A stretch of DNA of 64,000 bases from Dermatemys mawii. Its lineage: Eukaryota > Chordata > Testudines > Dermatemydidae. The notes under the pieces were generated by a model. It saw only the letters and a program-made list of their open reading frames with translations, made no database searches and was not told where the DNA came from. Every line of letters begins with the position of its first letter. Position 1 is the stretch's first letter. The translations under genes and the position numbers were made by a program. Where the stretch lies: NCBI GenBank assembly GCA_007922305.1, contig ML677334.1, forward strand, positions 19,769,234-19,833,233, given 5' to 3'. Below are positions 45,061-57,433 of the stretch, piece by piece.

Positions 45061-48033
45061 GAGAGGGACCCTCTTATTGCCGTGTGAATGTGTTATTTAT
45101 ATAGTATAACTATAGCAAAGATCCATATTTATTTTGTTTTCAACAGATGTGGTCCCTATTCTTTTGCCAAATGTTTCACATGCATGTAACCATTATCATA
45201 CATGGCATAACTAGGCTTTTCAGAATTTGTCATTTTGATGGATAATCATTATTTTAAGCATTTTTTTTTACTTATCTATTTAAACTTTCACAGTTACGGG
45301 AAACTTAATGCGGGGTCAAATAGGAGGGAGGTCAGACAATAATTATTTGAAGGAGATGCTCAGATTCAAAGAACTAAAGCTTTATAGCTATTAAGACACA
45401 AACTGTCAACATCATATGTCAAAATATGCAAAGAAAATATCCTTCAATCAAACTAATAAATTCTCTAACACTTTTCCTATTTTGCTGATCAGTGGAAATA
45501 TTTTTCTATGTATACAATGAAATTGCATGATTTCTGATACTTCAAAGTCTAGGTGTATGTGATATCAAAATGTATTTTGCCAAAAAAACAAACAAACAAA
45601 CAAAAAAACCCTCAAACACGTTCTGAGCTATAGAATTCAGTATTTTCTGTCTTTTATTCTCAATTGTTTCTTACATTTATCTTTAAAAACCTGATCAATA
45701 TATCTTGGTGGCTGGTTCTTCCTCTAGATTTTGTCGTTTGACTAGTGTCAAGTGTATGTTATTGCGATGATCCAGGAAAAGGAGGAGTTTAGACAAAACT
45801 CCTTGTGCTTTTGGCAGTGTTTAGGTTTATGGAAGATCTAGAAACACGAAAGTTGGTAGAGGGATTTCCTGATTAAGCTAGGGTTCTTATGTATACAAAA
45901 TCCTTTCTCCTCTCCTCTTTTTGTCTCACATCTTCCATTCTGTTCACATTTATCTGACTCAGGAAGCCCTTTGGAAACTTTTCTTTATTGGCTCTCAGCT
46001 GAGATGTGGCTGAAAAATGGAGAGTCACAGCAGCTCTACAGAAAATAGAGAACCTTTCTTTTGTAAATAGAACTGTTGACCCCTGCAAACTCTATATTTA
46101 TACACTGTGAACTAGTTAATAATGTGCTCTCCTTTTCCAGCTTTTCAGTCTCTTGGGCCATACAATGCAATGACTGAATTTAGCTCAAACATTTCTGCAT
46201 GTGGCTATAGCCATGTAGAAAACTGAACATGAAACATTGAATTTAGGCATCATCATTGACTCAGCAAAAGTAATGTTTGTTCTGGGTCAACAATTTATCT
46301 CTGGTGCAACATTTATATTTAATAAATAGGCAAGTAACAGACTCCTTTTTTTAAAAAACTCCCTTTTAGATGTGACCTAGTCTACACCTATTAATTCAGC
46401 TTCAATTCAGTCTTGCCAACTGAGGTGAGTAAATTAGAAGGGGTGGATCATCATATTGAGCATATCTGGCTTAAACTATAAACTTTCTCTGGAACACTAA
46501 CAGAATCCTTAGGAGCAATAATTTGCCTAATGCCCAAACATTTGAGAGATTAGGAAATGTAATTAGAGGCAGTAACCTGCAAATAGGTAGGTGCCAGCAG
46601 ACAGATATTCTGGGTCTCATCAGATTTGTGGAATAACACGTTATTTCAGATATCAGAGAAGATCCCAGTAACCTTTGTAATAAGAAATGAATTCATGCTC
46701 AGATTGAATTATTAAACACCATGAAAGCCAAGATGGAGTATAATAATGGCTAAACACTGATCTCTTTTTCCCCTGGAATTCAGACAAAGTGGAATGACTT
46801 GGTGGCTTGAAAGATGCTCTTTTCAGATTACTTGGTTTCCTAGGTTAAAACTTGGATTGATATTGTAATGATTGTCCTTTAATATACAAATCTTAGCTCA
46901 TTAATTCCATCCTCTTGTTCAGTTCATAGTTATTTTCTTTAAAATGTAGCAAGTATCTTGCAGCCCTTATAAGGCCTTTCTACTCGCATGGTGCAAAGAG
47001 CCCTCAAAGACAGTGGCTCAACTCCTGGTACTGCTACATATCAGGGGACTCCCTGGTTCCTGTAAGGCTAGCAAAACAGCTCCACACCAGGCAGAAGTTG
47101 CTTAAAGCTAATTTTGCCATCCCTCCCACCCATTCACTCTGACTCCATTCCAGTTCCAAGTACAGAGAATGAGAGAATGGGGGGTCTTGTGTCTAATCCT
47201 GGTCCTGTTTTAAGTCAATAGTAGAATTCCCATTCACTTTAATAGCTTACTCCTGCTCTCCTTAGACAGTAAGCTCCTCGTGACAGAGACATGGAGAGGG
47301 ATTCTCCTCATTTACACTAGTTTTAGTCCAGTGTAACCCTACTGACTTCCATGGAATTACTGCTGATTCTCCCTGGTATATATGAGAAAAGAAACAGCTC
47401 TGTGCCCTGGGTTTGTCTGTAATGCACCATGCACATCTATGGCACTGTGTAAATAATAATATAATAGGAACTGGGTCTCAGCCTGTCAAAAGCATGTGGG
47501 TTTGGCTGAGAGTGAGTAAACAGTCTGTGTATTCCCAATTGCTATCCCATATAAGGAAGCAAGTGGTTGCTGGGAAGGAAAGGCGCATGGAAGAACTTTC
47601 CGTACTGTGTACAGATTGGGAGTGTGGAACTAACAACAGCTCCAAGTGGGAGACAACAGTATCATGTTTTCCTTTGTAAGTGTTAAGGTGAGGTGCACCC
47701 TTCCAGACTTCCTATGTCTCTGCAGTGGCCAGTGGAAACCCCCAAATGCTGCTGTGTAAGTGTTTTTCTGATAGAAGTGTCAGAATCGTCTTGGGTGCAA
47801 GAGGCCCTGGCCGTGAGTCTCCTCATCCAGAATGAATCCCCAAGTCCTCACACTGTTCCTCAACCAGCAGCAGATTACAGCAAAATAAGGGACTCTCTAT
47901 GTGCTCACACTTCCACCACTTAGAAAAAATGAATGTGACAATGGCCTTCCTGCCTCTGCTCTGTTTTGCCTATTTTTTACTTCTCTTATTTCTACCAGTG
48001 AATCCTGCCTCACCTCCCTTGCTATCACCTGTT
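45061..48033. other. Intergenic sequence, 3 kb
   Basis: No host exon is recognised. It holds an AAAC-type simple repeat near 45582-45607. An old amniote-type repeat lies near 47260-47390 ('ccttagacagtaagctcctc', 'agtccagtgtaaccctactg'). The frames at 47413-47679 and 47693-47923 have no domain. Confidence 0.4.
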
Positions 48034-48038
48034 CTCAG

Positions 48039-48350
48039 GCTTTGTCTACACTGGAACCTGAATGACGAAACTTTTGGGGAGGGGGACTTTTTTTTTTTTT
48101 GTGGAAAAAAACCCATACCCCTGGATGACAAATGTTCATACTGATGCTTTTCATTCGCAAAACAGCGCTTAGTTGGCAGAAGAGCTCTCCTGCTCACAGA
48201 GCTACCTCTGCTTGTTGGGGGTGGAAGTTTTTTGGGTTTTTTTAGTCAACTCTCCCCAGCTGACAAACACTGGCTACGTTGCACGTCTTTTAGCGGCACG
48301 GCTATAGCGGGACAGCTGTGTCGCTAAAAGGTTCATAGTGTAGATGTGGC
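48039..48350. mobile_element. DNA-transposon MITE, about 312 bp
   Basis: Inverted ends gctttgtctacact (48039) and agtgtagatgtggc (ending 48350) are flanked by 5-bp direct repeats ctcag (48034-48038 and 48351-48355). The interior contains T-rich runs and 'gcggcacggctatagcggga'. The tips share TCTACAC with the 749-1042 family, but the interior and TSD length differ, so the superfamily is left open. Confidence 0.65.
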
Positions 48351-48355
48351 CTCAG

Positions 48356-49312
48356 TCTCATCTTTGAGTCTTCTGTGCTGTCTTCTATTCCTGGAATACC
48401 CTCCATCCCCCCTTTCACCCATTAAAAAGCAAATGGAAAAAGGGAGAGAGAATAACACTGGGACCTATCTTTTCTCTGTATGTGTCAGTGCCTTTTGATT
48501 TCCTAGTCTATATAGACTAGTAGCTCCTTCAGATGGAGACCGGCTCAGATCTCATGCTGTATCCATTTTCTGCTGGCTCCCTATCCCCAGTGAATTTAGA
48601 GCATCTAAATTAGTCACCAAACTCCACCACCTGGTAACCATTCCCAAAGAGCCATCAGCTAGCTGGGGGGAATCCGTGTCCTCCCTGCTCACAGTATACC
48701 CCTTTGCAGGGGCCTACAGAGGCATAGCGTACAAGCTGCTTGGACCATCCCACACTGGGGGGAAATCCAACAGGGAGGATGGGGCTGGTTTTTGTCCCTT
48801 TTGCACTGCCAATGTTATGCAAAGGGAGTGGAACAGGATGTGGTCCAGTGTCCTCGTTTGTGTCTTGTAAAGAACTGAGCATACTGTTGAGGCTTAAATA
48901 GATGATGATGATGATAATAAATTTACATTTATTTTCTTTATCAGAAGACCTCTTGGCTTTCTCTCTCAAAATATTAAACAAGCAGAATGGTTTATGTTGT
49001 GTATATGCACGATTTGTATTCAATCTCAAGTAAATAAAAAACATATCCAATTTCCTGTTCCAAACTTCTTAGCAGGATAGGATTAAATTTAAACAGGTCA
49101 GTGCAGACAGCTGTATTTTTGCTGCTATCCATTGAAACCTGCTGTAGACAGACTACATTCTCTCTGGCTCGGCCTGCCTGCTCTTGGGAGATTCTACTAA
49201 TGCAAGCCCCATGGCCTCAGGCCAGCTTCTGTCTTTGGTGGATAAAGGTCTTTTTAGAGCATCTTTTTCTCAGTCAGCAGCACAACCTGGTTTAGAAGCT
49301 CTCCCAGTCACG
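48356..49312. other. Intergenic sequence, nothing recognised
   Basis: Only a short GAT repeat near 48901-48916 is recognised. Open frames at 48655-49050 (minus) and 49101-49375 have no domain. Confidence 0.4.
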
Positions 49313-49878
49313 CTACGTGTGGGCAGCACTTTGGCCTGCCGCTACTGCAGGCCAGCACTGCAGAAGCAAGGCTAGCTCCAGCGGGGCCTGAGCTCCTGCC
49401 ACTCTAAGCGGCATGGTAAGGGGGCGAGGCAGCATGTCTAGCTCCGGTGGGCAATGTGGCTGCCAGATGCTCTCCTCTGAGCCACACAGTAAGGGGGTGG
49501 GGAACAGGGGGATGGGGCAGAGGTTCTGGGAGGGGGGCAGTCAGGGGACAGGAAACTGGGGGGATGGATAGGGCGTGGGAGTCCTCGGGGTCTGTCAGGG
49601 CCGGGGGTGAGGATAGGGGTTGGGGCAGTCAGAGGACAGGGAGTGGGATCTTGGTGAGGGGCAGTTTGGAGGGGGTGGTCATAGGGACAAGGAGAAGGGG
49701 GGGTTGAATAGGGGGCAGGGGATGAGTAGGGAGGATTGGATAGGTTGGGAGTTCTGAAGGGGGCAGTCAGTGGGTGGGGGCCAGGATGTTTGAAGAGGCA
49801 CAACCTTCCCTACCCGGCCCGCCATACAGTTTTGCAACCTTGATGTGGCCTGCAGGCCAAAAAGTTTTCCCACCCCTG
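49313..49878. mobile_element. hAT element with G-rich interior, second copy
   Basis: The right end 'ggccaaaaagttttcccacc' followed by cctg (ending 49878) and the G-rich array (49490-49770) match the element at 43522-44223. The left end is degenerate ('gtgggcagcactttggcctg' near 49319) and no target duplication is visible. Frames 49438-49803 (minus) and 49447-49707 are composition artefacts. Confidence 0.7.
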
Positions 49879-50020
49879 TATTAGAGGCTGGCGAGCAGAG
49901 CAACTTCCTGGAGCCCCCTGCAACAGGGGCCCCCATGAAGCTAGGTTACATGTTGCAGCCCTTGGCAGTGGGGCTCGGGTTCAGGGGTGCAGTAGTCTGG
50001 AAAGGTTGAGAACCAATGTT
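49879..50020. repeat. Right-end fragment of another hAT-type repeat
   Basis: 'ttgcagcccttggcagtggg' then 'ctggaaaggttgagaaccaa' has the appearance of a hAT-type repeat end adjoining the previous element. Only one end is seen. Confidence 0.45.
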
Positions 50021-50839
50021 CTAAACCATGTGCAACAACGTGTGCATAACGTGCATGGTGTCTTGATCCTTGGCTACTCCTCCTGTCAGTAGCTGTGGCA
50101 AAGCCCTTTCTTCTTCCTCTTCCTCCTCTTTTCCTATATGCACCTGGAGAAGAGTGACTTCTTTTCAGTGAGGACCTTGCCAAAATTATCCATTAAGATT
50201 TATATTTTTTGTGTAATGTGCTATACATGGGGTACATTTCAGGACCATACAGAAATTGAAACTAGTAAGTAGATTGCATGTTTGGATCACATTATGTGCC
50301 AATGCTCTGGGGTGTGAACTGACTTCAGTAAGTTTCTGGGTAGTATTCAAGAGGTTGGGGTTTTAACCTGTAAACCCTAATACGTCTCTGCTAACTGGAC
50401 AAAGGCTAAAGATCTAAGTGTAGATTGGTGTGTGAGGGGTTTTTTTGGGGGGTGGAGGGAGGGGCTGGTTGTGTCACGGACTGGTTGTGTGGCCAAGTCA
50501 CTTAATCTATGGTTCACATTTCAATAATTATAATCAATATTGCAAACCAGCAGCATTCAAAAATTACAAGTCTGTATTAAAAATCACAATTTTTATTTGC
50601 CTTTTGGTTTCTGAACCTTTGGGTTGTGAGTTAAAACTTTTTTCCACAACCCTGAGGGGTAGAAATTTTAAACAAAAACAACTGAAATTCTCATGCAATT
50701 TCTTGATTCCAGCAACTAGGGCTTAAAAAAACCCACAGCTTGTTATGAGTCTCATAATGAAATTTTATGTTTCAGGCTAACAGCTGATGGTCTGACCACA
50801 GTCTGCACTCAGTTTTTGTCCATTGGCCATAAAATTATA
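50021..50839. other. Intergenic sequence, nothing recognised
   Basis: A possible MIR core fragment ('tgtgtggccaagtcacttaa' near 50484) is the only recognisable item. Confidence 0.35.
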
Positions 50840-51369
50840 ACTTTAAAGAGATGTTTGACAGATCTAGTGCATTTGGACTTGTATTTAAATTTGTTCATTC
50901 TGGACATTTTGTCTAGAATGGGTTTGAGGCACAGGTGAAAGAGAATAACTCCAATGAATTTTGGAATAACAGAAAAACTGTTAAGCTTAAAACTGCCAAA
51001 GCACACAGTCCAAAAAGTCCGTGTCAGACTACACCATGGTTAACTGAGAAAGTGTTTGAGCTGGCCCAAAAATGACACTGAGTGAAAGAGATTAGCTTGG
51101 AGATGGAAGAATGTAGGGGGAAAATGTAAGGAACTGAACAGACCGATTCAAAAGCAGACTAGACTATATAAGGGCAAAACGTATAGAACTTGAGAATTGT
51201 GAAGACAATAATAATACAAAAGGTATGTTCACAGTGGTCAGACTTACCAAAAGGTTTTCCCTATGATCAAACATAGTAAAAGATGATCAAACATAGTAAA
51301 AAGATAGTAAAAGATTAATCACTGAGGGTGATTAATATTAAACATGGGTGGAGAGATTACTGTGCCAAT

Positions 51370-52600
51370 CTAACATAATGTAATTACTATTGTACCATCT
51401 CCCTTATACCTTATGTGAGCAAAGTTCTGCTCTACGGAACCTAGGATAGCATGAAACAAAGGACAGAAGCAATTACCACCTCAGCAAGGCAAGGCATGTG
51501 TGACTGAATTGTGAACATCTGTCACATCATTGAATATCCCAGAGAGTATAGTTACTCATTGATCATTCTGATGCTATCAGACCAGATGCCTTCTCATGCC
51601 AATGCCTGTACCCCTCACTGAACACTGGCAAATGCATAGCTGGAAATCATTTTTGCTCCCCTGTATATTAACATAGCTAAAATAGATGTTATGTTGATAA
51701 ATACATGTTTAGCATTTAGATTTGATGAAATGCTTGTAGGCTGCTGCATGTATTGATTTCACTTATAACATTTGTAGCCCATGGTAAAGTTATATTGAAT
51801 CTTTGCATTTCAAATCTCTGTAAATATGTAACTCACAAATGGGAAAGAAGCATTAATTACTATAAAGTGTTGGTCCTGCACACAAGAGGACCTTTAGAAA
51901 TCAAATGAGCCATTGTAAAACATCAAGGACAAAGACTTTGATTACTTTCCCCATGAACAGGAGACAGGCACCAATACTTTTTCCATCACTTTGAGCTCAG
52001 TGGGAAGGGAATAAAAATCTCAGACCAGAAGGAACTACATCACTATGATGTTTGGAATTTGGAGAGGCACTATTTCTAAGCATAAACAAGGGATCCCTAA
52101 ACTGCTGGGCTTGGATTAGTCTAAACGACATAGAAAGCTTGCACATCAAAGCAGTTTCTATTACTTATTGAATTCTAGGACTAACTCATTTGTGGGCATA
52201 TGTTTACCTGCTTTAACCTTGTAAAGAACTCTCATTTCCTTTACTTAATTAATAAATCTTTAGTTTATTATAATATTGGCTACAAGTGTTGTCTGGTGAA
52301 AGGTCTAAGGTACAATTGACACGTCTGAAAGAGATTGACTGGTCCTTTGGAACTGGGAGTAACCTGAATAATGATGCCTATTTTAGTGAGGGGAACCATC
52401 TCTCACAAAGGCAAGTTTGCCTACGTGGCAAGATAGACTGAGTACCTCAGGGGACTGTCTGACTCCATGTTAAGCCTGTCATAGTGCTTGAGGAGTTAGA
52501 TTTCACCAAAGTATAGAACATACCACCAGTCTGGGGTTTATGCCGTTTAAGTCTGCCCTGAGGTTAGCATTCTCCATCATGAGCCACTTTCGATAGCTTG
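51370..52600 (+). mobile_element. LTR of a retrovirus-type element, plus strand
   Basis: A long non-coding block within the LINE shows late-LTR signals in plus orientation: 'ttaattaataaatctttagt' at about 52246 (AATAAA), then 'ggctacaagtgttgtctggt' and a terminal part 'accaccagtctggggtttat' near 52528. It ends just before LINE coding resumes at 52604. Neither terminal nucleotides nor TSD could be fixed. No gag, pol or env relic is present, so it is taken as a solo LTR. Confidence 0.6.
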
Positions 52601-52641
52601 ACAATTATAAGCTTCATTGATTACTCAAAAGCATTTGAAAC

Positions 52642-53642
52642 TGTGATGGGTTGGATCACAGAAACCCCTTTGGAACTGCCAACAGATGTGCTGAGACTAC
52701 TTCTGAGCCCGTTTTTTCCTGCCAGCTTTGGACTTCAGAACCCTGCCTTGTTTGAGCCAGACACGCTAGCCTGCTAGAAACACAGACCTGGGTCTGAACT
52801 ACGTTCCACAAACTGTAGGCTTAACTGAACACATCTTAAGAAGTGTTCCTGTCTCTAACAGTCAGGTACCCAGATCCCTGGGGTCTAAACCTCAAATAAA
52901 TCCATTTTACCCCGTATAAAGTGTATACAGGGTAAACTCAAATTGTTCGTCCCCTATAACGCTGGTAGAGATGCACAGGTGTCCCCCTGCCTAATACAGT
53001 AAGAAAACTGAATATAGATAATCTCACCCTCAGATGTTTCAATAAGCTTCTGTCTCAGACTGGACACACTCCTAGTCTGGGCACAATCTTTTTCCCCTGG
53101 TACAGGCCTTGTTCCAGCTCAGGTGGTAGCTAAGGGATTTCTTATGATTGCAGCTCCCTTTGTTCTGTTCCACCCCCTTATATATCTTTTGCAAGAGGCG
53201 GGAATCCTTTATCCCTTCTAAATGGAAAAGCACCAGGTTAAAGATGGATTCCAGTTCAGGTGACATGATCACATGTCACTGTAAGACTTCAAGACCTCAT
53301 TCCTCCCAGCCTGACTCACAGGAAGGCCTGAAAGCAAACAGAGCCATCCAAAGTCAATTGTCCTGGTTGATGAGAAGACAAGCCATCAAGATTCCAAACC
53401 ACCAGTAATGTCCCACACTTTGCATAACTGCAGTAGGACCTCAGAGTTATTTCATATTTCTAGTTTCAGATACAAGAGTGATACATTTATACAAATAGGA
53501 TGATCACATTTAGTAGATTATAAGCTTTGTAATGATACCTTACAAGAGACTTTTTGCATGAAGGATATTCTAATTACATTGTATTTACACTCATTAGCAT
53601 ATTTTCATAGTATCTGTGATGTTGCACTCTGTATGATTTTAT
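52642..53642 (-). mobile_element. Solo LTR, minus strand, with inverted tip
   Basis: About 1 kb starting TGTGATGGGTTGG inside the RT block of the LINE. At the far end the expected complement of TGTGATG is not found in place. Instead 53610-53642 reads gtatc then TGTGATGTTGCACTC and on to 'gattttat'. Inverting that 33-bp piece gives a proper LTR tip (…CATCACA) followed by gatac, matching the left flank gaaac (52637-52641) as a 5-bp target duplication with one mismatch. The orientation is set by those tips and by the TATA- and polyA-like signals read on the minus strand. No coding interior is present. Confidence 0.78.
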
Positions 53643-53649
53643 CTGATAT

Positions 53650-53975
53650 GACTGTCTTTGGAGGATACTGGCAGACATGGGAATTCCAAAGCATCTCATT
53701 GAACTCCTCACAAATCTCTATAATCAACAACAGATCATGGTGCAAACAACAGATGCCAATGAGTGGATTTCCACTGGACAGGGTGTGAGACAAGGGTACA
53801 TTTTGTTCCCAAGCCTCTTTTAACATGCACAGAATTTATGATGAGACAAATCTTAGAAGGCTTTGACAAAGTGGAAGGAGATGAGATTTCCATTGGTGGA
53901 CTCTTAACTGACCTCAGATATGCTGACGACATGAAGCTCTTTCCTGCAAATACCAATACACTGCAACAAATGTAA
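53650..53975 (+). pseudogene. LINE reverse-transcriptase catalytic relic
   Basis: It holds the RT palm of the LINE at 50840-54550. The reading passes VRQGYILFPSLF, meets a frameshift near 53820, and continues TEFMMRQILEGFDKVEGDEI to LRYADDMKLFPANT. The catalytic Tyr-Ala-Asp-Asp (53919-53930) is intact although the frame around it is not, and a stop follows the LQQM stretch. Confidence 0.85.
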
Positions 53976-54550
53976 ACGAACAGTTGCTGAGGATTGTGGA
54001 CTGGTCCTGTCAAAAACAAAATGCATGTATATTAACACACAAAACAGATGCAAGCTGGATAGGCAGTAGATGAAGTTAATTATATGGGATCATATGTAGC
54101 CAACCAAGGATGCTGTTCCAAAGAAATCAGAAGACAACTAGGGATGACTTGCACAGTTGTGGCCTTTCTTAAAGTGTGGAAAAAACCATGGCATCTCAGT
54201 GTATGAAGTGTGACTGGTGAAAAGCCTATTTTTCCATAACAATTTATGGATCTGAATCCTGGAAAACGAATGCTGCTGACATGAGGAAAATTGAAGCTTT
54301 TTGAAATGTGTGACTGGCAGAGACTTTTGCATATCTCTTGGACAGAAAAAAAGATGAATGTTTCCGTTGGAAATACTGTTGGAGAGAACCAGACCCTGAT
54401 GTTGGAAGTCAACAGATGCAAACTTGGGTACCTTTGCTCTCATTAATTGTGGACATAGAAATAACCTTGAGAAAGTTTAGTTAGTATGGAGGGAATGGAG
54501 GGTTATTATAGGAGGGGATGACTGGGAACAAGATCACTGGAAGGTCAGTT

Positions 54551-55171
54551 ACTGAGTCCTCAAAGTTAGTGGCAGATTGTGAAGGCTGCCAAAAATTCTG
54601 TAATGTCACCAATATTCAGACGTAAATAAGGGGATTTACTTGATTCAAATAGAGGTATTTCCCTACTTGACAAGACCTCATGAGAGAATTTATTAATATT
54701 TGAGATCCTTGGGTGACAAGTATTATAAATACTATTTAATTGATTTAAGCTGAATTTCCAAAATGGAATGGGGATGGGAAGAAGAGAGAAATTTATAGTT
54801 TCATTGTGGTGAAGTAAACGATGAACAGAACAGCAGAATCCTAGAATTTAAATGGAAAATGCCAATTATTATTACATCATACATTCAATCCCTTACCACT
54901 GCACAAATGTTTTGGTACATAAGAGCAGCGGATGTGGTTGGGGCAAGAGGAATGAAATTGTTGCAGTCTTGATTTCTTATCCCTCTTCTCAGTTCCAGAA
55001 CTTTCTTCTGTGTCCTCAGATGCCTGAAATTGCAGCTGTTGATGATAAAACAAACATAACAGCCACTTTCACAACCTACAAATCCAGTGTGGCTAACTCA
55101 TGCCATTTTACTGGAAGTTGTGAGAGTATCTGGTGTCTTTTAAAGCCCTTGCTCCTGGACTAGGTGAAGAT
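54551..55171. other. Intergenic sequence, nothing recognised
   Basis: No exon or clear repeat between the LINE relic and the next LTR. The frame at 54852-55163 (103 residues) has no recognised domain. Confidence 0.4.
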
Positions 55172-56020
55172 TGTGACCAAGGGTGTGGGATGGGCTACAC
55201 TAAGAGTGCCACACTCAGGGCAGATAATTCTCCTCCTCTCTGCCCCCGCCCAGAAAAAAAGGAGGTTGATTTTAATAATTTAGATTCACCAAAGCCAAAC
55301 ATGTCCCTTTTAGGAATTCCAGCCTTTGGCTCCCATCTAGGCACCCCAATCTAATATAGTGAGAGATTACTGAACACCCATTTCATCATATGTGAGGATT
55401 TTTCTAATCCAAAAGGATCTGACACATTCTCCCAAGTCAATCTGAATATCACAGTCAGCCAATCCTTAGTAACCTTTTAGTTAGTCATTTATAAACCTAT
55501 TTTATTAATAAACTAATAGATCATATACATACAAATAATTACAAAGCCCTTATATCAGGTTTGTAGCCATGATGGACTAGACTCCTGGCTTGTAAAGTCT
55601 CTCTGGTAGCTTTCAAAAGATTGGATGGCCTCAGGCCATAGTTCAAGATGTTCCTTTCTATTGTAAATCCACAGTCCAGGGAATTAGAGCAGGAAAGAGA
55701 CAAAATGGAGGTGTCTTAGAAGTCGTTCATACCCCCCGCCGTGTGCATGGAAATGTACTGTCCCAAATGAACCCCACAGCCCCCGTATGAGTAAAGTTAC
55801 TGGCCCAAGTTGTCTAGCCCTGATGCAAGTCTATCTGAGGGGCAACTATTGAGGAATATGGCCCATGTTTTAGATACAGATGTATAACCAATATTCATAC
55901 CTTTAGATACAAAGATGATACACAGATTTAATTAGGATAATCATACTTAGCAAATCATAACTTTTCCATTGATACCTCACATGACATATATTGTACAAGA
56001 CTTATGGAGGCTGTGTAACA
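55172..56020 (-). mobile_element. Solo LTR, minus strand, about 850 bp
   Basis: The + strand reads TGTGACCAAGG at the left and GGCTGTGTAACA at the right. On the minus strand this gives an LTR starting TGTTACACAGCC and ending TTGGTCACA, the TG…CA form. An AATAAA on the minus strand lies in 'attttattaataaa' near 55500. The flanks aagat and gtgat are a poor TSD match. No internal genes are present, so it is a solo LTR. Confidence 0.65.
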
Positions 56021-56349
56021 GTGATATAAAAAGTCTTTAATCATACAGTACCATAAGGGCTTTATTTTTTTAAACAACACAAAAGGAAATTTCTAACTCC
56101 TGTGGTTGTATAAAAAGCTTGAAAATGTGAACCAAGCTTACCTTAAAGGCAAATAAAAAACCAGCAACCTTGAATGTGACTCTCCTCAGGGCCTCCCACA
56201 TTTCTAAGCCCCTGTGTTACCCCTCAGCCATAGCAATGGCTGCAGATTAGGCTGTGCATCTTCTTCCCTGCCACACCAATCTGTCAATTTCACCCACAAA
56301 CTCCTCAAAACTCAGCTATTCTTAATCTTGATTTACAGGTAACCATCGG
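56021..56349. other. Intergenic sequence, nothing recognised
   Basis: No gene or classifiable repeat is seen. Confidence 0.4.
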
Positions 56350-57180
56350 TCTAGTGTCCAGTCAGCTCCTCCTAACCCAGCGCTGCTGCCTTCTGTGCCA
56401 GGGCTACTGTCTCTTTAAGGAAATGCTGCCACTTCTTTTGGTTGGCAAAAGCCGCCCTGGCTGCTTTTCAAGCAGGGGAGCGAAAGGGAGCCTGGGGCTG
56501 CTGCCGGGAGTGGCACACAGGGCTTTACCTGTGCGGCTGCACCTTAAGGAAGGAGACGTTCAGGGGATCCAGAAACGTAGCAGCGCCCGGCAGCAGCAAC
56601 CTGGGCAGACCCTGCTCTCTTGCAATAGCCCAGTTTCCAATTCTTCATCCTTGGTCCAGGCAGCACCGTGCACAGGGGTGAATAACTATAGACAGCTCTG
56701 CCCCTGGAAGGGGCGGGACCTTGGGCAAAAGGGGTGTGTGTGGGGGGGGGGGGGGGGTCAGAGCTGGCCCTGGCCTGCCCCATACTGGTAAACGTGTGTA
56801 ATTGGGACAGCTGTTCCCTTTGCCCCCTACTCCTATGCTGTTGGCAGGCGGGGGAGCAAAAGGGACAAGGACTTGAAAGTACTGCGGGGTCCTTTGCTGC
56901 AGCAGCACTTTAACACTGACGTGCCCCCCTACGGGCAGGGCTGTTGATGGGGGCGAAGGGGGCACAGCAACCTTAAAGCATTGCCACAACAAAGGACCAT
57001 CCTTAAAGCCTTGCCGTGGCAATGCTTTAAAGTCCCTGCCCCTTTGGCCTCCTCTTTTGGGGGCCCTGTCGGTACCGACCCTACCAGCAGGGCCACCGAT
57101 GTGGGGGGTGGGCGGGCAAAAGGGACAAAGCCATTAAAGCGCTGCCACTGCCAGGCTTTACTGGGGGGCTGCATACAGGC
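56350..57180. repeat. GC-rich internally repeated element upstream of GMDS
   Basis: Phrases 'gggggagcaaaagggacaag' (56850) and 'gcgggcaaaagggacaaagc' (57112), with 'ccttaaagcattgcc', 'gcaatgctttaaag' and 'ttaaagcgctgccactgcc', recur in both orientations. This marks a degenerate GC-rich repeat of DNA-transposon appearance. A 16-G run is at 56742-56757. Long open frames on both strands (for example 56354-56791 and 56645-57022 minus) lack domains. It directly adjoins the GMDS CpG island, so the true promoter boundary is hard to see. Confidence 0.55.
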
Positions 57181-57433
57181 AGGTAGAGGCTCTCACCGGT
57201 ATTTCGCATGGGCCCACTTTCACCCCTGACCCTGCAGCTCATGCTCCTGCCAGCCCCGCTCCCCGTGTCGCGCCAGCAGCCCCGGGCCCTGCTCCTCCCC
57301 CAGGCGGCTGCAGCGCGGCTCCTTCCCTTGTCGTCTTTACTCCCTGCCCCACCTCTTGCACCCGGGCTCACGGTCTCCTCCCCGCGCCCGCTAAAACCAC
57401 AATACCGGCCTCGGGGCCCCTCCCCTCCGCTTT

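Larger units (their letters stand above)
50840..54550 (+). mobile_element. RTE/BovB-like LINE relic broken by two LTRs
   Basis: Plus-strand translations in shifting frames give LINE protein pieces in order. A linker region lies at about 50980-51290 (TTPWLTEKVFELAQK, then IQKQTRLDY-like sequence). RT block FIDYSKAFET is at 52612-52641. ILADMGIPKHLIELLTNLYN is at about 53660-53720, then VRQGYILFPSLF and the catalytic YADD at 53919-53930. A C-terminal region reads TIYGSESWKTNA near 54238. Between the second and third pieces lies one LTR (52642-53642). Another LTR (about 51370-52600) replaces or precedes most of RT domains upstream. Stops and frameshifts show it is dead. The clade is inferred from the RT and C-terminal wording; a related LINE clade is possible. 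Confidence 0.8.

Noticed and set aside
56100..57433. A divergent non-coding transcript from the GMDS CpG island
   Set aside because: Such a transcript is known at this locus in mammals, but I see no splice sites or start signal that would let me place it here.
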